Below, piece after piece: positions 25,951 to 34,212 of a stretch of DNA of 64,000 nt. Each line of letters opens with the position of its first letter. Position 1 is the first letter of the stretch. Below the pieces are notes generated by a model. That model did no database searches. It was not told the origin of the DNA and saw nothing but the letters and a program-made list of their open reading frames with translations. The stretch is from Nitrososphaerota archaeon. GTDB lineage: Archaea > Thermoproteota > Nitrososphaeria > Nitrososphaerales > Gagatemarchaeaceae. The translations under genes and the position numbers were made by a program. The stretch covers positions 214,427-278,426 of the forward strand of contig JAGWHB010000004.1 of NCBI GenBank assembly GCA_028867035.1, given 5' to 3'.

Positions 25951-27597
25951 GTGACCGAAGGGAGCGGCTCCCTGATACGGAAGTCGGGGGTCGTTTCATC
26001 CGTGGGTGCCGCCGTGTCGACGGTCAAGGATCGCGAAGTTGTGGCGATCTCCGGGTTCAACATGGCGAACACTCCCGAATACCTCATACTGGAGCTGCAC
26101 AGGAGGTACAGGGAGACCGGGCACCCGCGCGACATATTCGTGATCGCCGAAGCGCTCCCGGCGATACCCGACCGGGCGATGGACGTGGTCGCCAAGGACC
26201 TGTGCCTGCGGAAGGACGGCGGGTTCATGCGCGGCATTTCGGTCCCCTTCCTCGGGTTCTCGCCGTGGCTTCAGAAGCTGGTCACCGAGAACATAGTTGA
26301 GGCCTACAGCTGGCCCATGGGGGCGTCGGCCTACTGGTTCAGGGAGGTCGCGTCGGGGAGGCCGGGGGTGATTAGCAAGATCGGTGTCGACACTGCCATC
26401 GACCCCCGCCGGGGAGGGGGGAAGCTGAACAGACTGGCTTCCGCCAGGAACACGTGCACCATAAAGCGGATAACAGTCGACAGGGAAGAGTATCTGCTCT
26501 ACGAAGCCCCCAAGCCGAACGTCGCCTTCGTGAGGGCCACAACCGCCGACCGGAGGGGGAACCTCACCATGGAGGACGAAGCGATAAGAGGCACGGTCCT
26601 CAACATAGCGCAGGCAGCGAAGGCGCACCCGGATCCGGGGGTCGTCATCGCCCAGGTGCGCAACGTTTCAAGGTCAGAGGCCAGTCCGAGGGATGTGGAA
26701 GTCCCGGGGCCGCTCGTTGACTACGTCGTCGTATCTCCAAACGCCTACCACTGGCAGGTCGGCTCGACCGTCTACGACCCCGCTTTCGGGTCCAGGGCGG
26801 ACATCGTGTCCGAAGTCCCACAGACGCCCATCGACCCGGTACAGCTCGTGATAGCGAGACGGGTGCTGGTGGAGTTGGTCGGGACGGCGATGAAGAAGGG
26901 ATCCCCCGTCATAGTGAACCTCGGCATAGGGATTCCCGCACTCGTGTCCCGGCTGGCGGTCCAGGAGGGAGTGGCCGACTACATCGTCACCGTCCTCGAG
27001 TCAGGGCAGTGGGGAGGGATGGCGCTCCCCGGCGTTGACTTCGGGGCGGCGGTCGGGCCATTCGCCCTGTCCACGATGCCCGACATGTTCTCCAACTTCG
27101 AAGGGGGCACCATCGACGCGGCGTCCCTGGGATTCCTGCAGGTCGCCAGGAACGGAGACGTCAACCCCTCGATGCTTCCCGGGAGGCTCTACGGTCCGGG
27201 GGGCTTTCCTGTGATCGCAGGCGGTTCCCCGCGGATCTATTTCGGGGGAGCTTTCACGGCGGGGGAGTCGAAGCTCTCCATACAGGGCGGGAAGCTGAGG
27301 ATCACGAAGGATGGGGACGTCACGAAGTTCGTAAAGCGGGTCTATCGTAGTTTTTTCAGCGGACGGCAGGCTCTCCGTTTCGGGAAGGAGGTCCTGTATG
27401 TGACGGAGAGGGCTGTCTTCAGACTCACCCCAAGAGGACTGCTCCTCACCGAGGTCGCTCCAGGGATCGACGTGGACCGAGACGTTCTGGCGAAGATGGA
27501 GTACAGGCCAGAGACAGCGTCCGAACTCCATGTAATGGAGAAGTCGCTGTTCCGCCCTGAACCGATGCAACTGGAAAACAGGGTAAGAAGCACTTAA
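25951..27597 (+). CDS. Family I CoA-transferase, alpha-beta fused
   Basis: A 548-residue acyl-CoA:carboxylate CoA-transferase with both subunit halves in one chain, like propionate/acetoacetate CoA-transferases. N-terminal half: glycine-rich AISGFNMANTPEYL. C-terminal half: NLGIGIPALVSRL and TVLESGQWGG, where the Glu of ESG is the position of the acyl-glutamyl-CoA intermediate. The last about 100 residues (IYFGGAFTAGESKL …) are the acyl-CoA:acetate C-terminus. It would move CoA between short acids and acyl-CoA in fermentation or beta-oxidation. GTG start at 25951. Confidence 0.88.
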   Translation: MTEGSGSLIRKSGVVSSVGAAVSTVKDREVVAISGFNMANTPEYLILELHRRYRETGHPRDIFVIAEALPAIPDRAMDVVAKDLCLRKDGGFMRGISVPFLGFSPWLQKLVTENIVEAYSWPMGASAYWFREVASGRPGVISKIGVDTAIDPRRGGGKLNRLASARNTCTIKRITVDREEYLLYEAPKPNVAFVRATTADRRGNLTMEDEAIRGTVLNIAQAAKAHPDPGVVIAQVRNVSRSEASPRDVEVPGPLVDYVVVSPNAYHWQVGSTVYDPAFGSRADIVSEVPQTPIDPVQLVIARRVLVELVGTAMKKGSPVIVNLGIGIPALVSRLAVQEGVADYIVTVLESGQWGGMALPGVDFGAAVGPFALSTMPDMFSNFEGGTIDAASLGFLQVARNGDVNPSMLPGRLYGPGGFPVIAGGSPRIYFGGAFTAGESKLSIQGGKLRITKDGDVTKFVKRVYRSFFSGRQALRFGKEVLYVTERAVFRLTPRGLLLTEVAPGIDVDRDVLAKMEYRPETASELHVMEKSLFRPEPMQLENRVRST

Positions 27598-27620
27598 GAG
27601 CGGAACGATGGCGGGCCGCC

Positions 27621-28589
27621 TTGTCCATGCAGGTCGCAGTCAGAAGGGGTTCAACCTCTGCCAGCGTCGTGACAGTCCTTCTGCTCCTCGTGGTGGGCAT
27701 GGTGGCGCTCGTCTACGTGACGTCGAGCCAGTCGACGGCGGACCAGGTCAACGCTCAGAATCAGTCCATCTCGTCCCTGCAGTCTCAGGTGCTGCAGCTT
27801 TTGTCCGGGTCTCACACTGGGAAGGGAACAGCTGGGAGCAACCTGACCCTCCCCGTGATGAACCAGACCCCCACCATCAGGACCATCAGAGAGACGTGGT
27901 TCCTTTCTCCGTCTGCCCACCAGGACAGGTTCGAACCGTCGTTCATCGTGGTGAACCAGGGTGACATCGTCCGCCTGACATTGATAGACAACGACACGGT
28001 CGCGCACGACTTCGTCATAGGTCCCCCCTACAACATCATAGTGAACGCGACGGTGCCAGGGCTGATTAACGACCTGACGGGACAGACCTTCACCACGCAG
28101 TCGAAGAACAATTCTCCGGGCGTGGTGGTGACAGGGGCAAAGGGGAACGTCACGGCGTACTACTCTTTCGTGGCGAGCTTTTCGGGGATCTATGAGTTCG
28201 TCTGCACCTACCATGCCCAGGTAGGCATGATAGGGTATCTCGTGGTCCTCCCCAACGCGGCGTTCATGCAGACGACATCCACTTCGGCGGTGACGACCGC
28301 GGCCGGCAGCGCCGTGGCCGTAAGCATTGCTTCTGGTGCGGCGACCCCACCGAACAAGGGGTTCACGCCCGACAATATCACGCTGGTCATCGGGGTCAAC
28401 AACACTGTGACATGGACCAACAACGACAGCTCCATCCACACGGTAACGGCCAACGACGGCAGCTTCGATTCAGGGTACCTCAACCCGGGGGACACTTTCA
28501 CCCACGTATTCACGAAGGCAGGGGTCTACGAGTACCACTGCCAGCTGCACCCGTGGATGATAGGCTACGTCACAGTGAAGTCGGCCTAG
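27621..28589 (+). CDS. Membrane-anchored double-cupredoxin protein
   Basis: A 322-residue exported copper protein. One N-terminal membrane anchor (VVTVLLLLVVGMVALVYV), a Gln/Ser-rich coiled linker (QNQSISSLQSQVLQLLSG), then two cupredoxin domains. Domain 1 (about 95-215): ligands in VAHDFVIG and FVCTYHAQVGMIG (His, Cys, His, Met). Domain 2 (about 245-322): SSIHTVTA and YHCQLHPWMIG. Each has the full type 1 blue-copper set H…C-x2-H-x2-M (domain 1 Cys-x2-His-x4-Met). Role: electron carrier on the outer face, possibly to a terminal oxidase; partner unknown. Confidence 0.9.
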   Translation: MSMQVAVRRGSTSASVVTVLLLLVVGMVALVYVTSSQSTADQVNAQNQSISSLQSQVLQLLSGSHTGKGTAGSNLTLPVMNQTPTIRTIRETWFLSPSAHQDRFEPSFIVVNQGDIVRLTLIDNDTVAHDFVIGPPYNIIVNATVPGLINDLTGQTFTTQSKNNSPGVVVTGAKGNVTAYYSFVASFSGIYEFVCTYHAQVGMIGYLVVLPNAAFMQTTSTSAVTTAAGSAVAVSIASGAATPPNKGFTPDNITLVIGVNNTVTWTNNDSSIHTVTANDGSFDSGYLNPGDTFTHVFTKAGVYEYHCQLHPWMIGYVTVKSA

Positions 28590-28909
28590 CGGAGCGCTTC
28601 GGCCTGGATCAGCTCTGAAAGCTTCTGGAAATAAAGGCGCGTGGCCAGCGGCATCTCGTCGAGGTTCCTGTCGATGGCCTCGACCACATACTTGATGGCG
28701 CGCCTGGATGTCTTGAACTCGAACTTCATGGGGAGTATGGGGTCCTGGATCACGTCGATCGAATCGATGAGGTGGCTGGGAGCCTCAGCCTTCGCGTCGC
28801 CCGCTATCTTCTGGTACCAGCCCGAGAGGACGCTCGGGTCGAGACCCAGCTTGAGGTCCTCGATCTCCTGGAGGAGCTTGTTCAGGACAAGCATTTCTTC
28901 GTTCGCCAA
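28586..28909 (-). CDS. Hypothetical helical protein
   Basis: A 107-residue, largely alpha-helical, acidic protein from TTG 28909 (MANEEMLVLNKLLQEIEDLK … YFQKLSELIQAEALR). No motif or family recognised. Its end overlaps the cupredoxin stop by 4 nt on the opposite strand. A 68-nt gap separates it from the Cys-containing gene upstream on the same strand. Confidence 0.6.
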   Translation of the reverse strand: MANEEMLVLNKLLQEIEDLKLGLDPSVLSGWYQKIAGDAKAEAPSHLIDSIDVIQDPILPMKFEFKTSRRAIKYVVEAIDRNLDEMPLATRLYFQKLSELIQAEALR

Positions 28910-28977
28910 GCGGACTCGGCGATGTGACGGCGAGGGCTTCAGTTAAGGAAAAGTGTGAAAACTTGTTGGTGTCAGAG

Positions 28978-29418
28978 TTAACTGCATCGCATCTGGAAGA
29001 TCTCGCTCTTCTCGTACTCGGCCTCCCAGAGGTGGGTGCTGTTCCTCCCGCGCCGCACGGCGAGCAGGGTGTAGCCCGCGGGCGCATCCCTGTAGGCTCG
29101 TTCAAGGATGGAGACGGCGGGCTCGTAGTCTTCGTCGAAGCTCTGGACGATGTGCTGCCTGAATTTCTCGACCTCCTTCATGTAGTCAGCCAGGCAGAGC
29201 GTCTTCCCTTGCAGCTTGGAGGAAGTGATCAGCTTGACCTCGACTCCGCATGCCTCGCACTTCACCTTCGTCATGCCGTCGTTGATGCAGACCCTCCCGA
29301 CGCCAACGACCATGGGGAACGTACCCGGCTGTGTTTCGACGGCCCCGCAGAGCGAGCACTTCGCGAGCCCCTTGGAGGAAGAGTGCTGCAATCTGAGCCG
29401 GAGGAGTGCGCCAATCAA
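28978..29418 (-). CDS. Hypothetical zinc-ribbon protein
   Basis: A 146-residue protein from TTG 29418. Two knuckles, CSLC (about 21-24) and CEAC (about 55-58), could hold a zinc; the rest has a helical middle (ADYMKEVEKFRQHIVQSF) and a C-terminal beta piece. No family recognised. It is divergent from the enolase-superfamily gene, whose TATA box (CAATTTAAGG, about 29416-29425) overlaps this start. Confidence 0.55.
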   Translation of the reverse strand: MIGALLRLRLQHSSSKGLAKCSLCGAVETQPGTFPMVVGVGRVCINDGMTKVKCEACGVEVKLITSSKLQGKTLCLADYMKEVEKFRQHIVQSFDEDYEPAVSILERAYRDAPAGYTLLAVRRGRNSTHLWEAEYEKSEIFQMRCS

Positions 29419-29447
29419 TTTAAGGTTGCCTCGGCGCGGATGAGACG

Positions 29448-30536
29448 ATGAAGGTCGAGTCGGTGCAGGCCTTCCCCATCAGCATCAAGGCCCAGGAGAA
29501 GCTCAGGGGAGGGACGTTCAGCTATTCCCACTATCAGACGGTGCTGGTGAAGGCCGTGGCGGACGGAATTGAGGGGTGGGGGGAGGCGATGACACGCTTC
29601 GACCCCGTCTCCACCGCGACCATGGTCAGGCACATCGCAAAGAGGATCGCCGGCAGGGATTTCGGTGATGTGAAGTCAGCCTGGGACCAGGCGTGGCACG
29701 AGCTGAGGGTCCGCGGGCACACGAGGGGGATAGACGTGGAAGCTCTGAGCGGGATCGAAATCGCCCTGTACGACTGCCGGGGGAAGGCAATGAGGAAGCC
29801 GTTGAACCGACTGTTTTCGCGGTCTCCGAAAGGTAGGGTCCCCGTCTTCGCAGGTTCCCTATTCGAGTCCAGGGGTCCCCTGGCGGAGCAGGTACGATTG
29901 GCGAAGGACAGCGGTATGATAGGGGCGAAGGTCAAGATAGGATTTGGGGCGGATAGAGACAGGCGGATCCTCGCAGGGGTGAGGAGGCAGTGGGCAGACG
30001 GCATGCTCGTGGCTGATGCCAACGGCGCATACGACGCAGCTGGAGCGGCGAAGGCGTGTTCGGCGTTTTCTGACCTCGGCCTGGCGTGGTTCGAGGAGCC
30101 GGTGCTGTCGGACGACTTCGAGGGGTACGCCTCACTGAAGGACTCGGGGGTGAAGATCGGGGGAGGCGAGAGTTGGTTCGTCGGGGACTTCGACGCGCCC
30201 CTGGAGGAGAAGCTGGTCGCAGTGATCGAGCCCAGTGTCAGCAGGTGCGGCGGGGTAGGGGTGGAGATGGAGGTGGCCCGGAGGGCGGCGTCGAAGGGGG
30301 TCTCGTTCTCACCGATGACTGGGATGAACTCCGCAGTCTCCTTGGCCGCGTCCCTTCATGCGGCTTCGGCGAACAGCTCGGTGGGCGTCGAGTATAATCC
30401 ATTCGCGAACCCCCTCCAGACCGAACTGACCGATTCCATAGGGGAGCCGAAGGATGGAACCGTGGGCGTCCCCGGAGGGTATGGACTGGGCATCGACGTG
30501 GATGCGAGGTTCGTGAAGACGCACTCGCTGCGATAA
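29448..30536 (+). CDS. Enolase-superfamily enzyme (mandelate racemase/muconate lactonising type)
   Basis: A 362-residue enzyme. N-terminal capping domain (about 1-125), then a TIM-like barrel with the superfamily residues: K-x-K (GAKVKIGFG), first metal Asp (LVADANGAYD), Glu (WFEEPV), third ligand region GGGESW, and IEPSVSRCGG. K-x-K places it in the MLE-like subgroup (dipeptide epimerases, cycloisomerases, sugar acid dehydratases). Reaction starts by abstracting a proton alpha to a carboxylate; the substrate is not readable. Leaderless-type TATA spacing supports ATG 29448. Confidence 0.88.
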   Translation: MKVESVQAFPISIKAQEKLRGGTFSYSHYQTVLVKAVADGIEGWGEAMTRFDPVSTATMVRHIAKRIAGRDFGDVKSAWDQAWHELRVRGHTRGIDVEALSGIEIALYDCRGKAMRKPLNRLFSRSPKGRVPVFAGSLFESRGPLAEQVRLAKDSGMIGAKVKIGFGADRDRRILAGVRRQWADGMLVADANGAYDAAGAAKACSAFSDLGLAWFEEPVLSDDFEGYASLKDSGVKIGGGESWFVGDFDAPLEEKLVAVIEPSVSRCGGVGVEMEVARRAASKGVSFSPMTGMNSAVSLAASLHAASANSSVGVEYNPFANPLQTELTDSIGEPKDGTVGVPGGYGLGIDVDARFVKTHSLR

Positions 30537-30550
30537 AAGCGCGGACAGCC

Positions 30551-31330
30551 TCAGAGCAGGGGAACAATCGCGTCTACGTCCGGCAGCTTGGCCAAGACCT
30601 TGAACCCGCCCGTGCCTTTGTCGATCCCGCTCGTGACCAGGATGGAATCGATCCCTGCCTTCGATGCGCCGGCAATGTCCGTGTCCAACTGGTCTCCGAT
30701 CATCACCGCCGCCGACCTGGGAACGTCCGCTCGTTTCAGGGCGATCTCGAACATCAGGGGCGAGGGCTTGCCGATGACCGTAGCCCTCCTTCCGCTGGCG
30801 TATTCGATCGCTTTGACCAGGGGCCCGGTGGCCATGGCGGGACCTGTCTTGTACATGTACAAAGCTGAGGTGTGGGTTGCCACTATCCTTGCCCCGTTCC
30901 TGGCCAGCCTCGCCGCATGGTCGAGCTTTTCGTAGGTCACATTTCGGTCCAGGCCGACCACGACGAAATTTGCTTTTTCCCCGGACGTCCTGCGGTGGCC
31001 GTGCTTCTCCATCTCAGCCTCCAGGCCCTCTTCACCGACCAGGAAGTAGGAGACGTGCCCGTGCTTCTCCTGCAGGTATTCCGCCGTGAGGAGCCCGCTG
31101 GTAAGGACCTCTTCCTCCTTCACGGGGATGTCGAACTCCCTGAGGCGGGAGTACACGGTCTCCGCCAAATCGGTGGAGTTGTTCGTCAGGATGTAGAGCT
31201 TCTTGCCTTTGGCCCTGAGGGATTCGACCGCCTTCGTCCCGCCTATCTTGACCCTGCTCTCCTTCCCCTTGTAGAAGACCCCGTCGAGGTCGAAAAGGAA
31301 GAGTGACTTGTCCTTGAGAAGCCTCTTCAT
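30551..31330 (-). CDS. HAD-superfamily IIA phosphatase (NagD/phosphoglycolate-type)
   Basis: A 259-residue phosphatase. Nucleophile motif FLFDLDGVFYKG, motif II LTNNST, a type IIA cap (about 90-185), motif III Lys in IGKPSPLMFEIA and motif IV IGDQLDTDIAGA. The family dephosphorylates sugar phosphates, nitrophenyl phosphate or phosphoglycolate. Its ATG overlaps the stop of the aconitase-X small subunit by 4 nt, so it is expressed with the phosphomevalonate dehydratase genes; a role in isoprenoid phosphate metabolism is possible but unproven. Confidence 0.9.
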   Translation of the reverse strand: MKRLLKDKSLFLFDLDGVFYKGKESRVKIGGTKAVESLRAKGKKLYILTNNSTDLAETVYSRLREFDIPVKEEEVLTSGLLTAEYLQEKHGHVSYFLVGEEGLEAEMEKHGHRRTSGEKANFVVVGLDRNVTYEKLDHAARLARNGARIVATHTSALYMYKTGPAMATGPLVKAIEYASGRRATVIGKPSPLMFEIALKRADVPRSAAVMIGDQLDTDIAGASKAGIDSILVTSGIDKGTGGFKVLAKLPDVDAIVPLL

Positions 31331-31755
31331 CCTTCGACGCTCACCTCGCCCCTATCGGCGTCCGCCACAAGGTCGGCTCCGTTTTCCATCTTCGAGTATG
31401 CCCCCCTGGAGATGCCTGAGATCACGGGAATGGCCTTGCCATAGATCAGCCTGGCCATGACCGACCCTATGACAGCCGAAAGATCCACCGCTTCGGTGAC
31501 GATAGCAGCCGGGTGGTTTCCAAGACGGACCGTTTCAAGGAACCAGGTGGACGCGGTGGTCGACCCCTTGCCGAACGGGTAGAACAGGACCCTTCCCCTG
31601 ACGTTTGAGCCTCTAATGTCGCTCCTTACGTCGGTCACCTCGCCGGTGGCGGGGTTGACCCCGTGGGCGAATGTGAACGCCCTCAGGGAAAGGAGGGCGC
31701 TACCGCTGGCGGTCCCTCCGATGAGTCCCTTTCCCTTCAGAGCACTGTTCGTCAA
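31327..31755 (-). CDS. Phosphomevalonate dehydratase small subunit (aconitase X swivel domain)
   Basis: A 142-residue protein of the DUF126/AcnX small-subunit family: begins LKGKGLIGGTASGSALLSLRAFTF, then DIRGSNVRGRVLFYPFGKGSTTASTWFLETVR and NHPAAIVTEAVDLSAVIGSVMARLIYGKAIPV. The GSTTAS serine region is the conserved substrate site of the swivel domain. With the large subunit it dehydrates 5-phosphomevalonate to trans-anhydromevalonate 5-phosphate in the archaeal mevalonate pathway (shown for Aeropyrum). ATG 31755 overlaps the large-subunit stop. Confidence 0.9.
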   Translation of the reverse strand: MTNSALKGKGLIGGTASGSALLSLRAFTFAHGVNPATGEVTDVRSDIRGSNVRGRVLFYPFGKGSTTASTWFLETVRLGNHPAAIVTEAVDLSAVIGSVMARLIYGKAIPVISGISRGAYSKMENGADLVADADRGEVSVEG

Positions 31756-32960
31756 CTCGTCACTTCCTCGACTATTTGCCTCTGTGAGGCATAGCGAATC
31801 TTGATCTCGCCCTCCGAGGAAACTATCTCAGCCAGCTTCGCCGAGTTGGTCATGACGACGTTGAACCCGAGGAGTTTCAGGGGGGAGATCTCAGCGTCGG
31901 TGCTGTGGGTCAGCCTCGCTCCGGATGCTTCGATGGTCGAGCGGATCCCCGTCCGCTCTGCCAGGTCATAGGCCTGCGAGGAGGTGTAGGCGTACATCTT
32001 GACCCCATTCTTCAGCTTCCGTCCTTCGAGCATCTTCGCGAGGAGGCCGAGCTCGTTGACCGAGAGGTGAGGCACCCCGAGCGCCACCAGGTCGGGGAGT
32101 TCGGAGGTCTGGTTGAGGTCGGCCTCGATTTCAGCCAGGTCGGACCTCGTGATCTCGATTTCTTCGACACTCTGACCGCCCGTAGCGTCCAAGAGAGTCC
32201 TGGAACCCGGGGTGATCCCCGGGAAGTGGACCATGGTGACAGGGCCGGCTGCGGCTGCACCGGCGCTGAGATGCTTGATCTCGTCGGAGGTCACGGAGGG
32301 AGGGAGGCCCTGGAGGGCGGGGACTCGAGAACCGGAGTTGCGTCCGACGAAAAATCCGACGGAACGGTAGTCGAGGTCAGACGGAGCGGTTATGCCCAGC
32401 TTGAATGACATCCTGGCCACCCTGTTCTCGTCATTCAGCATGCCGAACTTCGGGGTCAGCCCGAGCACGGCACAGGCCACGTCCATGCCCGCCGTTATCT
32501 TGTTGGACCTGCATCCGATGACTGAGTTCGCGAACACCACCGCGCTCGACTCCGCCCAAGCCACGTTTTCTCCCTGCTTGGGGAAGTTGCAGACCTGGTA
32601 CTGGACGCAGGACCAGCAGCGCATCCCCCCGAGTTTGGCGTAGGCGTCGCACAGCCTGAGCTGCTTTCTGGCGTATTCTTCGGGGATGCCGAAACTCCTC
32701 CAGTTCTGGAGGTCTATGCTGGCAGGGTCGACGGAGGTGGGGACCGCGAACTTCCCTCCCGATGAGGCGAAACGCTCGAGGACGTCGATGCCGGCGTCAT
32801 GGAGGCTGCTGTAGTGGGCGAGGACGTGGGCCGACTTGATTGGGACGAGGGACTCGGCACCGACCGCGTCGCCCACCTTGGTGACCACCTCCATTGCGAA
32901 CTGACTGGCCTCGCCCCCTTCCCCGCGCAGGAGCTTTTCCTGGGATGGATCGAGGTACAA
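31752..32960 (-). CDS. Phosphomevalonate dehydratase large subunit (aconitase X catalytic)
   Basis: A 402-residue AcnX large subunit (formerly DUF521). Begins MYLDPSQEKLLRGEGGE and carries the conserved SAHVLAHYSSLHDAG, the cysteine-rich MRCWSCVQYQVCNFPKQGEN and IGCRSNKI, which supply iron-sulfur cluster ligands, and ATGGQSVEEIEITRSDL. Length matches archaeal orthologs. Together with the small subunit it makes anhydromevalonate phosphate for archaeal lipids. First gene of the AcnX-L, AcnX-S, HAD operon; divergent from the iron alcohol dehydrogenase. Confidence 0.92.
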   Translation of the reverse strand: MYLDPSQEKLLRGEGGEASQFAMEVVTKVGDAVGAESLVPIKSAHVLAHYSSLHDAGIDVLERFASSGGKFAVPTSVDPASIDLQNWRSFGIPEEYARKQLRLCDAYAKLGGMRCWSCVQYQVCNFPKQGENVAWAESSAVVFANSVIGCRSNKITAGMDVACAVLGLTPKFGMLNDENRVARMSFKLGITAPSDLDYRSVGFFVGRNSGSRVPALQGLPPSVTSDEIKHLSAGAAAAGPVTMVHFPGITPGSRTLLDATGGQSVEEIEITRSDLAEIEADLNQTSELPDLVALGVPHLSVNELGLLAKMLEGRKLKNGVKMYAYTSSQAYDLAERTGIRSTIEASGARLTHSTDAEISPLKLLGFNVVMTNSAKLAEIVSSEGEIKIRYASQRQIVEEVTS

Positions 32961-33014
32961 ACGTTCGCGGCTGGCCGAGCATCAGTTAAAAAGGCGCCCT
33001 GGGTTCTCGCACCG

Positions 33015-34163
33015 TTGAAGTTCTCGTATTTCCTTCCTACCAAGCTGTCGTTCGGATTCGGCACGGTGGAGGGGGTCGGGGCAGAGGCGGAGGGGCTGGG
33101 GGGCACGAGAGCCCTGGTCGTGACGGACAAGGTCATGGTCAAGACGGGCATTGTAGGGAGGGTCGGTTCCCATCTAGGGGGCGTCGCATTCGACGTCTTC
33201 GACGAGGTCGAGGCGGAGCCGAGGATAGAGGTCGCCCAGGCCGTAGCTGACAAGGTCAGGTCCGCACCTTACGACCTCGTGATAGGAGTGGGCGGGGGAA
33301 GCTCCATGGATATGGCCAAGGTCGCATCAGGGCTTGCCACCAACCGGGGCCCGGCGAGGTCCTACGTCGGCAGCAACCTCTTCCCAAAGAGGCCGCTCCC
33401 GTCCATAATGGTCCCGACGACTGCGGGGACGGGCGCCGAATTGACGGTTACGTCGATGGTCACAGTCGACGGACACAAGCAGTGGATCAACAGCCCACTG
33501 CTCCTCCCGTCGGTCGCGGTCGTGGACCCGGAGCTCACCATGAGCATGCCTCCGAGCGTGACAGCCGCTACGGGGATGGACGCGCTCTGTCATAACACAG
33601 AGGCTTATCTTTCGAACCTCGCCAGCCCGATCACCGATTCAGCCGCCATCGAGGGGATCAGACTGATAGTCAAGAACCTGGAGAAAGCTTACGACTTGGG
33701 CACCGACAGGGCCGCCAGGGAGTCCATGAGCCTCGGAGCGCTCATGGGGGGCATCGCCCTGCAGGCGAAGATGGTGTATGGCCACTCGATTGGGTACACG
33801 ATCGCCACCCGGTTCAAGCTGCCACACGGCGTCTCCTGCGGGCTTCCGCTCCCATACATCATCTCGAACTACGCTGTGGCCTGCGGGCCGAAGATGCCCA
33901 AGCTGGCTGAGGCATTCGGGGTGAGCCCGGCGGGGGACCCTTCGGAGCTCGGGAAGGCAGTCGGAGAGAAGGCCAGGAGCATCGCCGCCCACGTCAAGAT
34001 ACCTACGACCCTGAAGGAGCTGGGGGTAGCGGAGGGGGACCTCTCCTCCTTGGCCGAGGAGTGTGTAACCATGTACCCGCGCCCGAGCAGCCCCCTGGTG
34101 TTCGACGCCAGGAGCATGGGCCTGCTCTATCGCCGCATGTGGGAAGGCAGTCTCGAAGCGTGA
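33015..34163 (+). CDS. Iron-containing (group III) alcohol dehydrogenase
   Basis: A 382-residue NAD(P)-dependent dehydrogenase. TTG 33015 is chosen: it lies about 28 nt after GTTAAAAAGG and begins KFSYFLPTKLSFGFGTVEG, the usual N-terminus; longer open frame overlaps AcnX. Cofactor site GVGGGSSMDMAK, PTTAGTGAE, and metal ligands in MDALCHNTEAY (Asp, His), YGHSIGYTI and LPHGVSCG. It interconverts an alcohol and aldehyde; together with the aldehyde dehydrogenase 50 nt downstream it could oxidise an alcohol to the acid. Confidence 0.92.
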   Translation: MKFSYFLPTKLSFGFGTVEGVGAEAEGLGGTRALVVTDKVMVKTGIVGRVGSHLGGVAFDVFDEVEAEPRIEVAQAVADKVRSAPYDLVIGVGGGSSMDMAKVASGLATNRGPARSYVGSNLFPKRPLPSIMVPTTAGTGAELTVTSMVTVDGHKQWINSPLLLPSVAVVDPELTMSMPPSVTAATGMDALCHNTEAYLSNLASPITDSAAIEGIRLIVKNLEKAYDLGTDRAARESMSLGALMGGIALQAKMVYGHSIGYTIATRFKLPHGVSCGLPLPYIISNYAVACGPKMPKLAEAFGVSPAGDPSELGKAVGEKARSIAAHVKIPTTLKELGVAEGDLSSLAEECVTMYPRPSSPLVFDARSMGLLYRRMWEGSLEA

Positions 34164-34212
34164 GCGAACCACAAATTTATACGGGTGGCGACGAGGTCAG
34201 AGGCAGATTATT

